This document shows positions 7,405-14,860 of a DNA stretch of 18,567 nt, in pieces. Position numbers and translations under genes: made by a program. Source of the stretch: JAOTYV01 sp041557595 (GTDB lineage: Bacteria; Pseudomonadota; Alphaproteobacteria; UBA8366); assembly GCA_041557595.1 (NCBI GenBank), contig JBFFGE010000084.1, forward strand, positions 1 through 18,567. Direction: 5' to 3'. The notes below the pieces were generated by a model. That model had not been told where the DNA came from, ran no database searches, and was given only the letters and a program-made list of their open reading frames with translations. How positions within the stretch are numbered: the first letter of the stretch is position 1; each line of letters opens with the position of its first letter.

Positions 7405-7723
7405 GCGCGGCCAGGGGGGCGAGCGGGCCTCTGCCCACATCACCTTGCCGATGAAGAACGGCAACGTTACGTATTGGGTCTTCCGCGCTTATCGATGTTT
7501 GCCGTCTGCAGAATTCGGACGCCTCGAGTCCGGAAATCGAGGTCCGATCGGCTCCCGATAACGGACATTCGGCGGGCGATCTCGGCTATCACCCAAATCT
7601 CGTCCGCATTGCCCCCGGGAACGGCCGCGCTTGCCGCCAAGCGGTGACGGCGATCCCGATTCGCCGTGCCGTGGTCTTCGCGCTATCCTGCCCTGTGATC
7701 CACAGAACCGGGAGGATACGGCG
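7405..7723. other. 319-bp non-coding gap
   Basis: No gene, RNA or convincing terminator is seen. A 5-bp inverted repeat (CGGAC/GTCCG) lies near 7517-7535. The right end contains the ribosome site GGGAGG (about 7710-7715) of the next gene, and presumably its promoter. Confidence 0.4.
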
Positions 7724-8854
7724 ATGACACGGACCTACGAGACCGTCGATGCCGACGGCCATATTCTCGAGCCGCTTAGCTTGTGGGACGACTATCTCGA
7801 TCCCGCGTTCCGCGACCGCCAGCCGCAGCTCGTCATCGACGACAACGGCAAGGAGCGGATTTCCGTCGAGGGCAAGCTGTTGGGCAATCCTCGGGGCATC
7901 GGCAGCCTCGGCTCCATCGGCGTTCGACAGGGCATTGTCGAACTCGGCAGCCTGAAATATGCCGAAGGATACAAGGGCGGGTTCGATCCGCACGCGCGAA
8001 TCGTCGATATGGATTCGGACGGGATCGACGCCGCGTTCCTCTATCCGAGCATCGGCCTGTTTACCGGCGCCGTCGAGGCGCCCGACCTGTCCGCCGCGAT
8101 GTGCCGGGCCTATAACCGGTGGCTGGTGGATTACTGCAAGCCGTATCCCGACAGGCTGTTCGGCGTCGCCATGATGCCGATGCAGTCGGTCGAGCTCGCA
8201 ATGGACGAAATGCGCTACGCGCGTGAAACGCTGGGGATGCGCGGCGGCTTTTTGCGGCCGAACCCCTATCACGGCAAGAAGATGCTGAGCGACCCGATGT
8301 ACGAGCCGTTTTGGCAGCTGGCCGAAGATCTGGATTTCTCAATCGGGTTCCACGAAGGATCGGCCAACGGCAGCATGCCGACCGTGGGCGTCGATCGGTT
8401 CGAAGGCGATCGTGCCGCCCGGCATATGATCTCCCATACCATGGAGATGATGCTGGCGGCCTTGAGCGTGATCTGGAGCGGCGTGGTGGACCGCCATCCG
8501 AAACTGCGCGTCGGCTTCCTCGAATCGGGCGGCGGCTGGATCGCGCCATGGCTCGACCGCATGGATCGGCACTTCGACGACGCGGGGTTCAAGGGAACCG
8601 GACCGAGCATGCGGCCGAGCGAGCTTTTCGAGCGGAATTGCTGGATCTCTTTCGAGCCGGTGGAGAACAGCATTGCCGTGCTGGCCGACTATATCGGTCC
8701 GCACAAGATCATGTGGGCGACCGACTACCCGCATCAGGACGGGTTCTTTCCCGGTGCGCCAAAGATGATGCGCGATCGACTGGGTCCCCTGTCCCCCGAA
8801 GCGGCGCATCAGGTGATGGCCGGTGGCGCGCTCGGCTTTTACGGAATGAAGTGA
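7724..8854 (+). CDS. Amidohydrolase (PF04909, ACMSD-related metal-dependent hydrolase)
   Basis: A 376-residue TIM-barrel protein of the Amidohydro_2/ACMSD group, only distantly like the one at 1312. It begins with the subgroup signature VDADGHILEP (Asp-x-x-x-His at 9-13), has GFLRPNPY (176-182), His210 in GFHEGS, RHPKLRVGFLESGGGW (258-272) and the catalytic Asp334 in WATDYPHQDG. The first His of the usual HxH is replaced by Asp. Relatives are decarboxylases or hydrolases of aromatic-ring degradation. The frame is open for 31 codons upstream, but the ATG at 7724 has a strong Shine-Dalgarno (GGGAGG) and starts at the conserved segment. It is followed by a GC-rich hairpin and, 92 bp on, an FAD oxidoreductase on the same strand. 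Confidence 0.9.
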   Translation: MTRTYETVDADGHILEPLSLWDDYLDPAFRDRQPQLVIDDNGKERISVEGKLLGNPRGIGSLGSIGVRQGIVELGSLKYAEGYKGGFDPHARIVDMDSDGIDAAFLYPSIGLFTGAVEAPDLSAAMCRAYNRWLVDYCKPYPDRLFGVAMMPMQSVELAMDEMRYARETLGMRGGFLRPNPYHGKKMLSDPMYEPFWQLAEDLDFSIGFHEGSANGSMPTVGVDRFEGDRAARHMISHTMEMMLAALSVIWSGVVDRHPKLRVGFLESGGGWIAPWLDRMDRHFDDAGFKGTGPSMRPSELFERNCWISFEPVENSIAVLADYIGPHKIMWATDYPHQDGFFPGAPKMMRDRLGPLSPEAAHQVMAGGALGFYGMK

Positions 8855-8867
8855 CCTGAAAGGGGCA

Positions 8868-8907
8868 CCCGGCGGGCCGCGCCGCTTGACGGGCGCGCGC
8901 CGCCGGG
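8868..8907 (+). terminator. GC-rich hairpin between amidohydrolase and FAD oxidoreductase
   Basis: CCCGGCGG (8868-8875) pairs exactly with CCGCCGGG (8900-8907), with a GC-rich interior that can pair further. It begins 14 bp after the amidohydrolase stop. There is no T-run; it may attenuate read-through into the next gene rather than stop it. Confidence 0.35.
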
Positions 8908-8946
8908 ATCATGGTTGAGCCTCTCGTTTCCTCAGGGGTTCACCCA

Positions 8947-10230
8947 ATGAAGACCTCCGATCCCCGCGCCGCGCTCTGGACGGCGACCGCGACACCGGCG
9001 CCGGACTGCCCACCGCTCGGTGGCGACAGGCGCACCGGCGCGGTTGTGATCGGCGGCGGGTTCACCGGGCTGTCGGCGGCGCTGCATCTGGCCGAGGCGG
9101 GAGTCGAGACGATCCTGCTGGAGGCGCAGGCACCCGGCTTCGGCGCGTCGGGGCGCAACAACGGGCAGGTCGTGCCCGCCTACAGCCGGCACAACCCGGA
9201 CGAGATTGCCGCGTTGTTCGGCGCGGAGCGCGGCGAGGCGATGAATGCCTGGGTGCAGGACTCCGCCAATCTGGTCTTCGACCTGATCGGCCGCCACAAC
9301 ATCGACTGCGACGCGCAGCAAAACGGCTGGCTAATGCCGGCGCACAACGCGGCGCGGCTCGCCGTGGCGCGGAAGAAGCACGATCAATGGGCCGCGCGCG
9401 GCGCGCCGGTCGATTTCCTTGACGCCGACGCGACCGCCGCGATGACCGGCAGCCAACATTATGCGGGCGCGTGGTTGCATCGCGCGGGCGGCAACATTCA
9501 ACCGCTCAGCTATGCCCGCGGGTTGGCGCGCGCGGCGCAGGCCGCCGGGGCGGTGCTACATGCATCTTCGCCCGCCTTGACGGTCGAGCGGTCGGGCCGC
9601 GATTGGCAGGTGAAAACACCGGCGGGCACCGTCACCGCCGACACGGTGGTGCTGGCCACCAATGGCTATACGGGCGACCTGTGGCCCGGCCTCGCGCGCA
9701 GCATTGTGCCGATGCGCCTGTTCCAGGCGGCGACCGAGCCGCTCGGCGACAATGTCGCGCGCACCATTCTCCCGGGTTATCAAGGGATTTCGGATGCACG
9801 CCGCGTCCTCTGGGCATTCCGAAAGGATGCCGACGGCCGGATCGTCACCGGCGCCTCACCCCTGTTCACCCTGCGGCCGCAAGGGTCGCTGGCCAGGATG
9901 AGCTGCGAACAATTGATCCGGGTCTTCCCGCAGATCGGCGAAGTCCGCTTTCAGCACCTTTGGGATGGAAGGATCGCGGTGACGCTGGACCGGCTTCCGC
10001 GGCTATTCGACCTCGCCGAGGGCGTCCATGCGGGCCTCGGATACAGCGGCCGCGGCATCGCCATGGCGACCGGCATGGGCAAGTTGCTGGCCGAACGGGT
10101 GCAAGGCCGGGCCGCGGAGGACCTTCCCGTGCTGCCGGGGCCGGTGAAACCGCTGCCGCTGCGCGACCTGCTGATCCCGCTGGCTCGCATCCGGGCCGCC
10201 TGGTGGCGAATTCAGGACGCTGCCGATTAG
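8947..10230 (+). CDS. FAD-dependent oxidoreductase (DAO family, PuuB-like)
   Basis: A 427-residue D-amino-acid-oxidase-fold flavoenzyme. The dinucleotide-binding motif VVIGGGFTGLSAALHLAEAG is at about 33-52, with the ribose-binding Glu59 in ILLEAQ. The GFGASGRNNGQVVPAY block, shared with gamma-glutamylputrescine oxidase and related amine/sarcosine oxidases, follows at about 66-81. VVLATNGYTG and the C-terminal GLGYSGRGIAMATGMGKLLAE, the second FAD contact, complete the family pattern. It probably oxidises a secondary amine or amino acid. The frame extends 12 codons upstream, but the family N-terminus fits the ATG at 8947. Its stop codon directly abuts repeat copy A. Confidence 0.9.
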   Translation: MKTSDPRAALWTATATPAPDCPPLGGDRRTGAVVIGGGFTGLSAALHLAEAGVETILLEAQAPGFGASGRNNGQVVPAYSRHNPDEIAALFGAERGEAMNAWVQDSANLVFDLIGRHNIDCDAQQNGWLMPAHNAARLAVARKKHDQWAARGAPVDFLDADATAAMTGSQHYAGAWLHRAGGNIQPLSYARGLARAAQAAGAVLHASSPALTVERSGRDWQVKTPAGTVTADTVVLATNGYTGDLWPGLARSIVPMRLFQAATEPLGDNVARTILPGYQGISDARRVLWAFRKDADGRIVTGASPLFTLRPQGSLARMSCEQLIRVFPQIGEVRFQHLWDGRIAVTLDRLPRLFDLAEGVHAGLGYSGRGIAMATGMGKLLAERVQGRAAEDLPVLPGPVKPLPLRDLLIPLARIRAAWWRIQDAAD

Positions 10231-10332
10231 AGCAAATCCCGAGCGAACCGAAACGGTTCGCGACGACGTATTTGCTTAGAAGCAAAAAGATAGACCATTT
10301 CACTTGAGTCAATTCGAAAAAGTAATGGTCTA
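10231..10332 (-). repeat. 102-bp double-hairpin repeat, copy A
   Basis: This is the same element as 14734-14835 in opposite orientation; by hand alignment about 85 of 102 positions match without gaps, including 35 consecutive identical bases (10234-10268). It has two hairpins. Hairpin I (10291-10332) has TAGACCATT / AATGGTCTA outer arms. Hairpin II (10231-10276) has AGCAAAT / ATTTGCT outer arms and an inner GCGAACCG-TTT-CGGTTCGC core. It fills the whole gap between two convergent genes: it abuts the stop of the FAD oxidoreductase and supplies the TAG stop (10332-10330) of the hydrolase gene. It looks like a small non-autonomous or REP-like palindromic unit. Confidence 0.85.
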
Positions 10333-11031
10333 GCCGATCTGCTTCTTCAGAAAAGCCACGGTCTTGTTCCAGGAATCCCGCGTCGCTTCCTCGCGATAGG
10401 CATCTGTGAGGAAATTCTGGAAGGCGTGGCCGCATCCGTCATAGCGATGAAACTCGTAATCGACGCCGAGCCGCTGCAATTCCGCCTCGGTCTTGTCGAC
10501 ATCTTCCGGCGACGGGTTCTTGTCGTCGTTGCCGTAGAACGCAATGACCGGAACCTTCAGATCCTTCAGGCGATCGAATGGCGCCGGACCGGAATCGCCC
10601 CACGGCACGAACATGTTGCCGCCGTAGTAGACCACGGCGCAGCGATAGATCGGATTGGTCGAGGCGCATAGATAGGAATGCCGCCCGCCCATGCAATGGC
10701 CGAGCACCGCGACCCGGCTCATATCCGCCTTGCCGCTGGCTTCCAGCCAGCCGAGGCCGGCATTTGCATCGATCAGCAGCTGGTCGTCCCGCAACTGGCC
10801 CCGCCGTTCGGCGGCATCGGTCGGCACCGGCTTTTGCCAGTGAAAGATGTCCGGCGCGATGCTGATATACCCTTCCGCCGCCAGTTTGTCGGCCAGATCG
10901 TATTCGAACTCGTCCAGTCCGCCGCCATGGATCGTGATCAACACCGCGGGGAACGGCCCATCGCCCGCGGGACAGGCGGTCACCATGCGCGTCGGATCGC
11001 CTTTCACACCCACCTCGATCAATTCGGCCAT
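10330..11031 (-). CDS. Dienelactone hydrolase family protein
   Basis: A 233-residue alpha/beta hydrolase. The Cys-His-Asp triad of dienelactone hydrolases is visible: nucleophile Cys113 in VLGHCMGGRHSY, acid Asp170 (or 169) in FYGNDDKNPS and His202 in YDGCGHAFQNF. The oxyanion-side sequence ITIHGGGLDEFEYDLADKLA and APDIFHWQ are also family-typical. The enzyme should open an enol-lactone or a related activated ester; the exact substrate is unknown. Start ATG at 11031 has a strong GAGGAGG ribosome site 7 nt upstream. It lies 45 bp after the TauD/TfdA-type gene on the same strand, so the two probably form an operon. Its stop codon is part of repeat copy A. Confidence 0.92.
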   Translation of the reverse strand: MAELIEVGVKGDPTRMVTACPAGDGPFPAVLITIHGGGLDEFEYDLADKLAAEGYISIAPDIFHWQKPVPTDAAERRGQLRDDQLLIDANAGLGWLEASGKADMSRVAVLGHCMGGRHSYLCASTNPIYRCAVVYYGGNMFVPWGDSGPAPFDRLKDLKVPVIAFYGNDDKNPSPEDVDKTEAELQRLGVDYEFHRYDGCGHAFQNFLTDAYREEATRDSWNKTVAFLKKQIG

Positions 11032-11076
11032 GTCATCCTCCTCTCGCTGTTCCGGTCCTGCCGCCGGAGCCAGGCA

Positions 11077-12189
11077 CTAGGCTTCCGCATCGGCATCGGC
11101 CAGACGCTTGGCCGTGGCGCCGGCGCCGCCGTCTTCCGCCTCGAGCGGCGTGTTGAGGTCGACGCCGGGGCAATGAATGCCGCGCGGACGGCCCGATGCC
11201 GTCAAACCTTGTTGTTCGACATACGCCGCGGGCACATCGGGCCCGTCCGGACAGCCGAGCCACAGGCGCAGGAGATGCCGTCGCTTTTCCGGTACCGGCC
11301 AGTCCTCGTATTGGGTACGGCTGTGCAGGATCGAATGATTGCACAGGAACTGCACATCGCCGGGCCGAAACGTCATGTCGAGCCGGAATTCAGGGTCCTC
11401 GGCAAGCGCGTCGAGATAGTCGAAGGCTTCTTCCTGCTCCGGCGTGATCCGTGGCACCTCGTCGAAGCGTTGCGCCTTGCGGATGGCGCTGCGCACGTAA
11501 TGCCCGAGCACCCGGCCGCCATGCAGATGAAACACCGGCATGGGATACCAGGGCTTGCGATTTTCCGGTACTTCGTCGCGGCGATCCCGATAGGTGGGCT
11601 GCATCAACACGCGCGCGATGTCGGGCCGCCGCTCGGCGATGGCGTTGTACAGCGCGACCGACGAGGTGATGCTCGAAACACCCCCCGACTTCGCGGTGCG
11701 CAACGACAACAGCCCGACCGCATCGGCCGCATCGCAGTGAAACGGCAACCGTTGCGAGGTCTGATAGCCCCGCGCGGACGGCTTCCAATAGTCGAAGCCC
11801 AGATCGCGCACATGGCCCAGCACATGCCCCTTGGCGTTCTGGGACACCGCCTCGCCGAGATGAGCGCCCAGGCTCCAGAATGCGATCGCCGCCTGACGCA
11901 AACTATAGCGTTCGGTCGGCACGCCGCGGATCAGCCGAAAACCGATGCCATCCATCAGGTCGTGGCGCATTGCCGCCAACCGCTCGGCTAGAACCGGCAG
12001 CGGCGCATCCGCCGCCGTCAGAGCGACGATGTCGCGGCCGGTTGCGTCGAGCCGCAAGACGGTTTCATCCAAATCTGCGATTTCATCCGCGGACAACTGC
12101 CAGGTCCAGCGTTCCGGTCTGGCCGCCATCTCCGGGCCGCGCCACGCGGACGGGGCGTCGTCGAAACGCGGCAGGATATCGTCGGTCAT
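11077..12189 (-). CDS. TauD/TfdA-family Fe(II)/2-oxoglutarate dioxygenase
   Basis: A 370-residue member of the TauD/TfdA family (PF02668). The iron site is seen as His151-x-Asp153 in LPFHCDAADAVGLLSL and the distal His289 in LHSRTQYEDW; Arg304/Arg308 in KRRHLLRLW are the candidates for the 2-oxoglutarate contact. GGVSSITSSVALYNAI and FRPGDVQFLCN are typical strands of the double-stranded beta-helix. The enzyme would hydroxylate a small molecule with release of succinate and CO2. The frame is open 21 codons upstream, but the ATG at 12189 is more likely, because the upstream part is not family-like; the ribosome site is weak. It leads a probable two-gene operon with the dienelactone hydrolase. 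Confidence 0.9.
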   Translation of the reverse strand: MTDDILPRFDDAPSAWRGPEMAARPERWTWQLSADEIADLDETVLRLDATGRDIVALTAADAPLPVLAERLAAMRHDLMDGIGFRLIRGVPTERYSLRQAAIAFWSLGAHLGEAVSQNAKGHVLGHVRDLGFDYWKPSARGYQTSQRLPFHCDAADAVGLLSLRTAKSGGVSSITSSVALYNAIAERRPDIARVLMQPTYRDRRDEVPENRKPWYPMPVFHLHGGRVLGHYVRSAIRKAQRFDEVPRITPEQEEAFDYLDALAEDPEFRLDMTFRPGDVQFLCNHSILHSRTQYEDWPVPEKRRHLLRLWLGCPDGPDVPAAYVEQQGLTASGRPRGIHCPGVDLNTPLEAEDGGAGATAKRLADADAEA

Positions 12190-12265
12190 GCAGGCGGTCC
12201 CGGATATTGTGAGGAAAGGGTGATCGTACCGCCCACGCGGAATGCGCGTCAATCGCTACCCCTAA

Positions 12266-12295
12266 TACCAATGCCAATTCAGCAAAGGATTGGTA
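12266..12295. repeat. Short inverted repeat (TACCAAT / ATTGGTA) in divergent gap
   Basis: Arms at 12266-12272 and 12289-12295 are exact complements around 16 nt, in the 197-bp gap between the dioxygenase (start 12189) and the exported protein (start 12387). It may be an operator or the remnant of a dispersed repeat. Confidence 0.3.
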
Positions 12296-12386
12296 CCACC
12301 GAAGACGCCCTCTACCTCGCCATTGGAATCATTTCTCGAGGGCTGCTCCCGTACACTTTCTCCGAATGATACGGGGAGCAAACAAG

Positions 12387-12944
12387 GTGCACACGGTCGC
12401 CCTAGCCCTGATCGCAATTTGCATTGCATCGACCACCCATGCCCGCGCCGCCAGTCCGACTTGCGAGACCATGACCCTGGAGGCGCTGTCATTGGCTTGC
12501 TACCTGCGGGCCATCGAACCGGTCGACATACGGTTGGAGGGCGATGCCAAATCGCAAGGGCTGGAACGGCAACGCCTGATGACGAGCGTCGACAAGCGCC
12601 TGAAGGCAATTCTACCCGTGGCCATCACCACCACGCCGGCGGACGACGAGGCCTTCGATCGTGCCGCGCTGCCGCTCCGGCAACGGGGACGGCTCTCCTG
12701 CGTCGTTTGGACGGTCGGCGGGCATTTTCCCATCGCGCTTTTCGTCGAGTGCGGCCTGGAATCGCTGGACGGCGAACAAAGCATCGAGGCGCGCCTGCTC
12801 GGCCACACAAGACGGAGCGAACTGGAAGAAACGGTACGGACTGCCCTGAACTCGGTGGTCGAAAAGATCGCCCGCGACCTGCGCGCGCAACGAAAACGGG
12901 TTCGCCGTCCGGCGACGCGCTACAGCGCGGACACGCTGAACTGA
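12387..12944 (+). CDS. Exported cysteine-containing protein of unknown function (GTG start)
   Basis: I do not recognise this 185-residue protein. A signal peptide is clear (HTVALALIAICIASTTHARA, cleavage after ARA). The mature part holds four cysteines (in SPTCETM, SLACYLRAI, RLSCVVW and FVECGLES), suggesting two disulfides in the periplasm. The C-terminus is an amphipathic helix followed by a basic tail (AQRKRVRRPATR). An ATG at 12366 is in frame, but GTG at 12387 is preferred, because GGGGAG (12373-12378) is correctly spaced for it and the signal peptide then starts normally. It stands alone on the plus strand between two minus-strand catabolic operons, and its stop lies inside a bidirectional hairpin. 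Confidence 0.7.
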   Translation: MHTVALALIAICIASTTHARAASPTCETMTLEALSLACYLRAIEPVDIRLEGDAKSQGLERQRLMTSVDKRLKAILPVAITTTPADDEAFDRAALPLRQRGRLSCVVWTVGGHFPIALFVECGLESLDGEQSIEARLLGHTRRSELEETVRTALNSVVEKIARDLRAQRKRVRRPATRYSADTLN

Positions 12945-12968
12945 CCGGCGGCGGCACGCCGCCGGTCA
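12942..12968. terminator. Bidirectional GC-rich hairpin between convergent genes
   Basis: TGACCGGCGGCG (12942-12953) and CGCCGCCGGTCA (12957-12968) are perfect 12-bp complements with a 3-nt loop. The left arm includes the TGA stop of the exported protein, and the enoyl-CoA hydratase-family stop follows 8 bp after the right arm. The position and stability suit a shared terminator, although T-runs are absent. Confidence 0.55.
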
Positions 12969-12975
12969 GAGCCGC

Positions 12976-13782
12976 TCAGCGCGCCTTGAAGGGTCCGGCC
13001 GGACGTTTTTCCACGAACGCCTTGGCCGCTTCCTGAAAATCCTCGCTCAAATAAAGTTTTTCCGGCGCCGTCATCGCCATGATCTCGCGGCCCAGCCGGT
13101 TCATGTGATACCGCCGGATGCGCACGGTCGAGCGCACGCTGAGCGGCGGGTTCTTGCACACTTCGCGCGCCAGTTCTTTCGCCACCTCCAGGTACTTGCC
13201 TTTCGGCGCAACCCGGTTGATCAGGCCGGCGGCCAGCGCCTCTTCGGCGGTGAAGAAACGGCCGGTCAACGCCATCTCGGTACCGAACGCGCCGCCGCCG
13301 CGAAAATCGAGCATTCCCCAGTATTTCGCCGCACCCAGCCCGCGCGAGGTTTCGGTGATCTGGAACTTGGTGCCTTCCTCGCACACGATCAGATCGGATT
13401 CCATGACGATGCCGACCGCGAGGCCAAGCACATATCCGTGCGCCGCCGAAATCACCGGCTTCCAGTTAACCGATTTCGTCAACAGATCGGCCGAATGCGT
13501 GCCCCGCCCCTGCGGCCCGCCGAGTTTCTCGAATTCCTCTTTCTTGCGAAGCTGCCGCTGCTGCACATCCGCGCCGCTGGAATAGGCCCGCCCGCTGCCG
13601 CAGATGATCGCGATATGCGCATCCGGATCGGTGTCGAAGCGATGCAGCGCGTCGTCCAGGGCGCCGACCAGATCGTCATTGAAGGCGTTGAGTTTTTCCG
13701 GGCGATTGAGCGTCAAGGTGACGATTTGCCCGTCCTGTTCGTATTCGACCAGATTGCTTTCCCCATTCTTCGGCATGTTCAT
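12976..13782 (-). CDS. Enoyl-CoA hydratase/isomerase-family protein (crotonase fold)
   Basis: A 268-residue crotonase-fold protein. NRPEKLNAFNDDLVGAL (26-42) and the oxyanion-hole segments CGSGRAYSSGADVQ (61-74) and AAHGYVLGLAVGI (113-125) are characteristic. By hand alignment with E. coli-type hydratases the second catalytic glutamate is kept (Glu144 in QITETSRGLG), but the first, normally in GxxCELA, is replaced by Gly124. It may therefore be an isomerase, hydrolase or decarboxylase-like member rather than a standard hydratase. Substrate: a CoA thioester, unspecified. It follows the DUF1932 dehydrogenase by 25 bp on the same strand, so the two are probably one operon. Confidence 0.88.
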   Translation of the reverse strand: MNMPKNGESNLVEYEQDGQIVTLTLNRPEKLNAFNDDLVGALDDALHRFDTDPDAHIAIICGSGRAYSSGADVQQRQLRKKEEFEKLGGPQGRGTHSADLLTKSVNWKPVISAAHGYVLGLAVGIVMESDLIVCEEGTKFQITETSRGLGAAKYWGMLDFRGGGAFGTEMALTGRFFTAEEALAAGLINRVAPKGKYLEVAKELAREVCKNPPLSVRSTVRIRRYHMNRLGREIMAMTAPEKLYLSEDFQEAAKAFVEKRPAGPFKAR

Positions 13783-13807
13783 TTCCCCGTATTGCTAATC
13801 GTTGTTG

Positions 13808-14719
13808 CTAAGCGTTGCGCCGTCCGGTCAATGGACCGTCCAGTTCGTTAATCTTGTCGACCACTTCGTGAAAATTATCCGCTGGACCATCCCTGTACAC
13901 ATCCTTCAGGCCAAGCCCGGCGCACCAGCGCAGGCATCGCTCCGTCGCCGACGCCATCGTCGGTTCCATGCCGATTTCCTGCAACGTGAGGGCGACCTGC
14001 GCCATTTCGTCGGCGCGGCGGCTTGCATGAATGACGGTGCGCGGGATGACGCGATTTGCGTTCTGCGTCCAGGTTCGCCCGGCGATGGTCTCATCGACCG
14101 AATCGAGAACCTTCTGCTCGATGCCGTAATGCTCCGCCGCGCGTATGCATTCCAGATAAAGCGCCTCCATCCCCTTCATCATGATGCTGCGCACCATCTT
14201 GGTCGCCGACGCGAGCCCGACTTCTTCCTCAACGAATTCGACCCGGAAATCGAGCGGTTCGACCAACGCCATGAAGTCGCGCCCACCGGTGCCGCCAAGC
14301 AGCATCGGCACGCGATGGCCATTGCCGGGCACGTTCGACATCACCGACGCCTCGACGAAACGTGCGCCGCTCGGCGCGATCGTCTCGGCAACCTGCCGCT
14401 TGAGGCCGGGCGAGATCGAGTTGAAATCCAGGTATAGCTGTTCGGGCCGCAGGTGCCGCGCCGCCTCCACCGCAACCGGCAAGGACGCCTTGCACACGAC
14501 GGTGGAAAAGACGATGTCGGCCCCGGCGATGGCGGCTTGCGCCGTATCGCATGCCGTCACCCCGATCTCCGCGGCGCGGGCGCGCATCGCGGGCGCCTCG
14601 GCTGGATCGTCGAACAGGATATCGTAGGCCACGATCCGCTCCACGCCTGCATCCCGCAGGCTTTGCGAGATGGTCGACCCCGCCTCCCCAAAACCGATAA
14701 ACGCGAAACTCGGCGTCAT
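13808..14719 (-). CDS. NAD(P)-dependent dehydrogenase (6PGDH-type NAD domain + DUF1932)
   Basis: A 303-residue protein of the beta-hydroxyacid dehydrogenase superfamily. The Rossmann motif FAFIGFGEAGSTISQSL is near the N-terminus, followed by VFSTVVCKASLP, DFNSISPGLKRQVAE and FVEASVMSNVPGNGH, which match the substrate-binding stretch of this superfamily. The C-terminal half starting ASATKMVRSIMMKGMEALYLE carries the conserved lysine and looks like DUF1932 (PF09130). The start is set at the ATG at 14719, which has GAGAGG six nt upstream; a competing ATG at 14725 is too close to it. Further upstream the frame only reads into repeat copy B. It probably oxidises a 3-hydroxy acid. It is followed 25 bp later by the crotonase-family gene. 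Confidence 0.88.
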   Translation of the reverse strand: MTPSFAFIGFGEAGSTISQSLRDAGVERIVAYDILFDDPAEAPAMRARAAEIGVTACDTAQAAIAGADIVFSTVVCKASLPVAVEAARHLRPEQLYLDFNSISPGLKRQVAETIAPSGARFVEASVMSNVPGNGHRVPMLLGGTGGRDFMALVEPLDFRVEFVEEEVGLASATKMVRSIMMKGMEALYLECIRAAEHYGIEQKVLDSVDETIAGRTWTQNANRVIPRTVIHASRRADEMAQVALTLQEIGMEPTMASATERCLRWCAGLGLKDVYRDGPADNFHEVVDKINELDGPLTGRRNA

Positions 14720-14733
14720 GCTCATCCTCTCGC

Positions 14734-14835
14734 TAGACCATTTCTTGTTTAAATCGACCCGAATGAAATGGTCTATCGCTTGGTTTTTGCGCAAATTCGT
14801 CGTCGCGAACCGTTTCGGTTCGCTCGGGATTTTCT
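14734..14835 (+). repeat. 102-bp double-hairpin repeat, copy B
   Basis: This is the inverted partner of 10231-10332. Hairpin I (14734-14775) has 11-bp arms TAGACCATTTC / GAAATGGTCTA without mismatch. The core GCGAACCG-TTT-CGGTTCGC lies at 14805-14823 inside the 35-base identical block (14798-14832). The outer arms of hairpin II are less well kept than in copy A. It lies between the isomerase-like gene and the DUF1932 dehydrogenase, starting directly upstream of the latter's ribosome site, so it would be within the leader or intercistronic mRNA. Confidence 0.85.
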
Positions 14836-14860
14836 CCAGGGTGCCCGGCCTTGACCGACC

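Noticed and set aside
10231..10332. Possible short peptide encoded by the repeat: both copies read open in one frame for 33 codons and share VVANRFGSLGI.
   Set aside because: The 17 differences between the copies fall about equally on codon positions 1, 2 and 3 (6, 7 and 4), and there is no start codon or ribosome site. Conservation follows the palindromes, not a protein.
10678..11991. Long open frame (437 codons) on the plus strand.
   Set aside because: It is antisense to the dienelactone hydrolase and TauD/TfdA genes, which have complete motifs; high GC produces such shadows.
14720..14794. N-terminal extension of the DUF1932 dehydrogenase by 25 codons.
   Set aside because: The extension reads through hairpin I of repeat copy B and lacks family similarity; a proper ribosome site supports the ATG at 14719.
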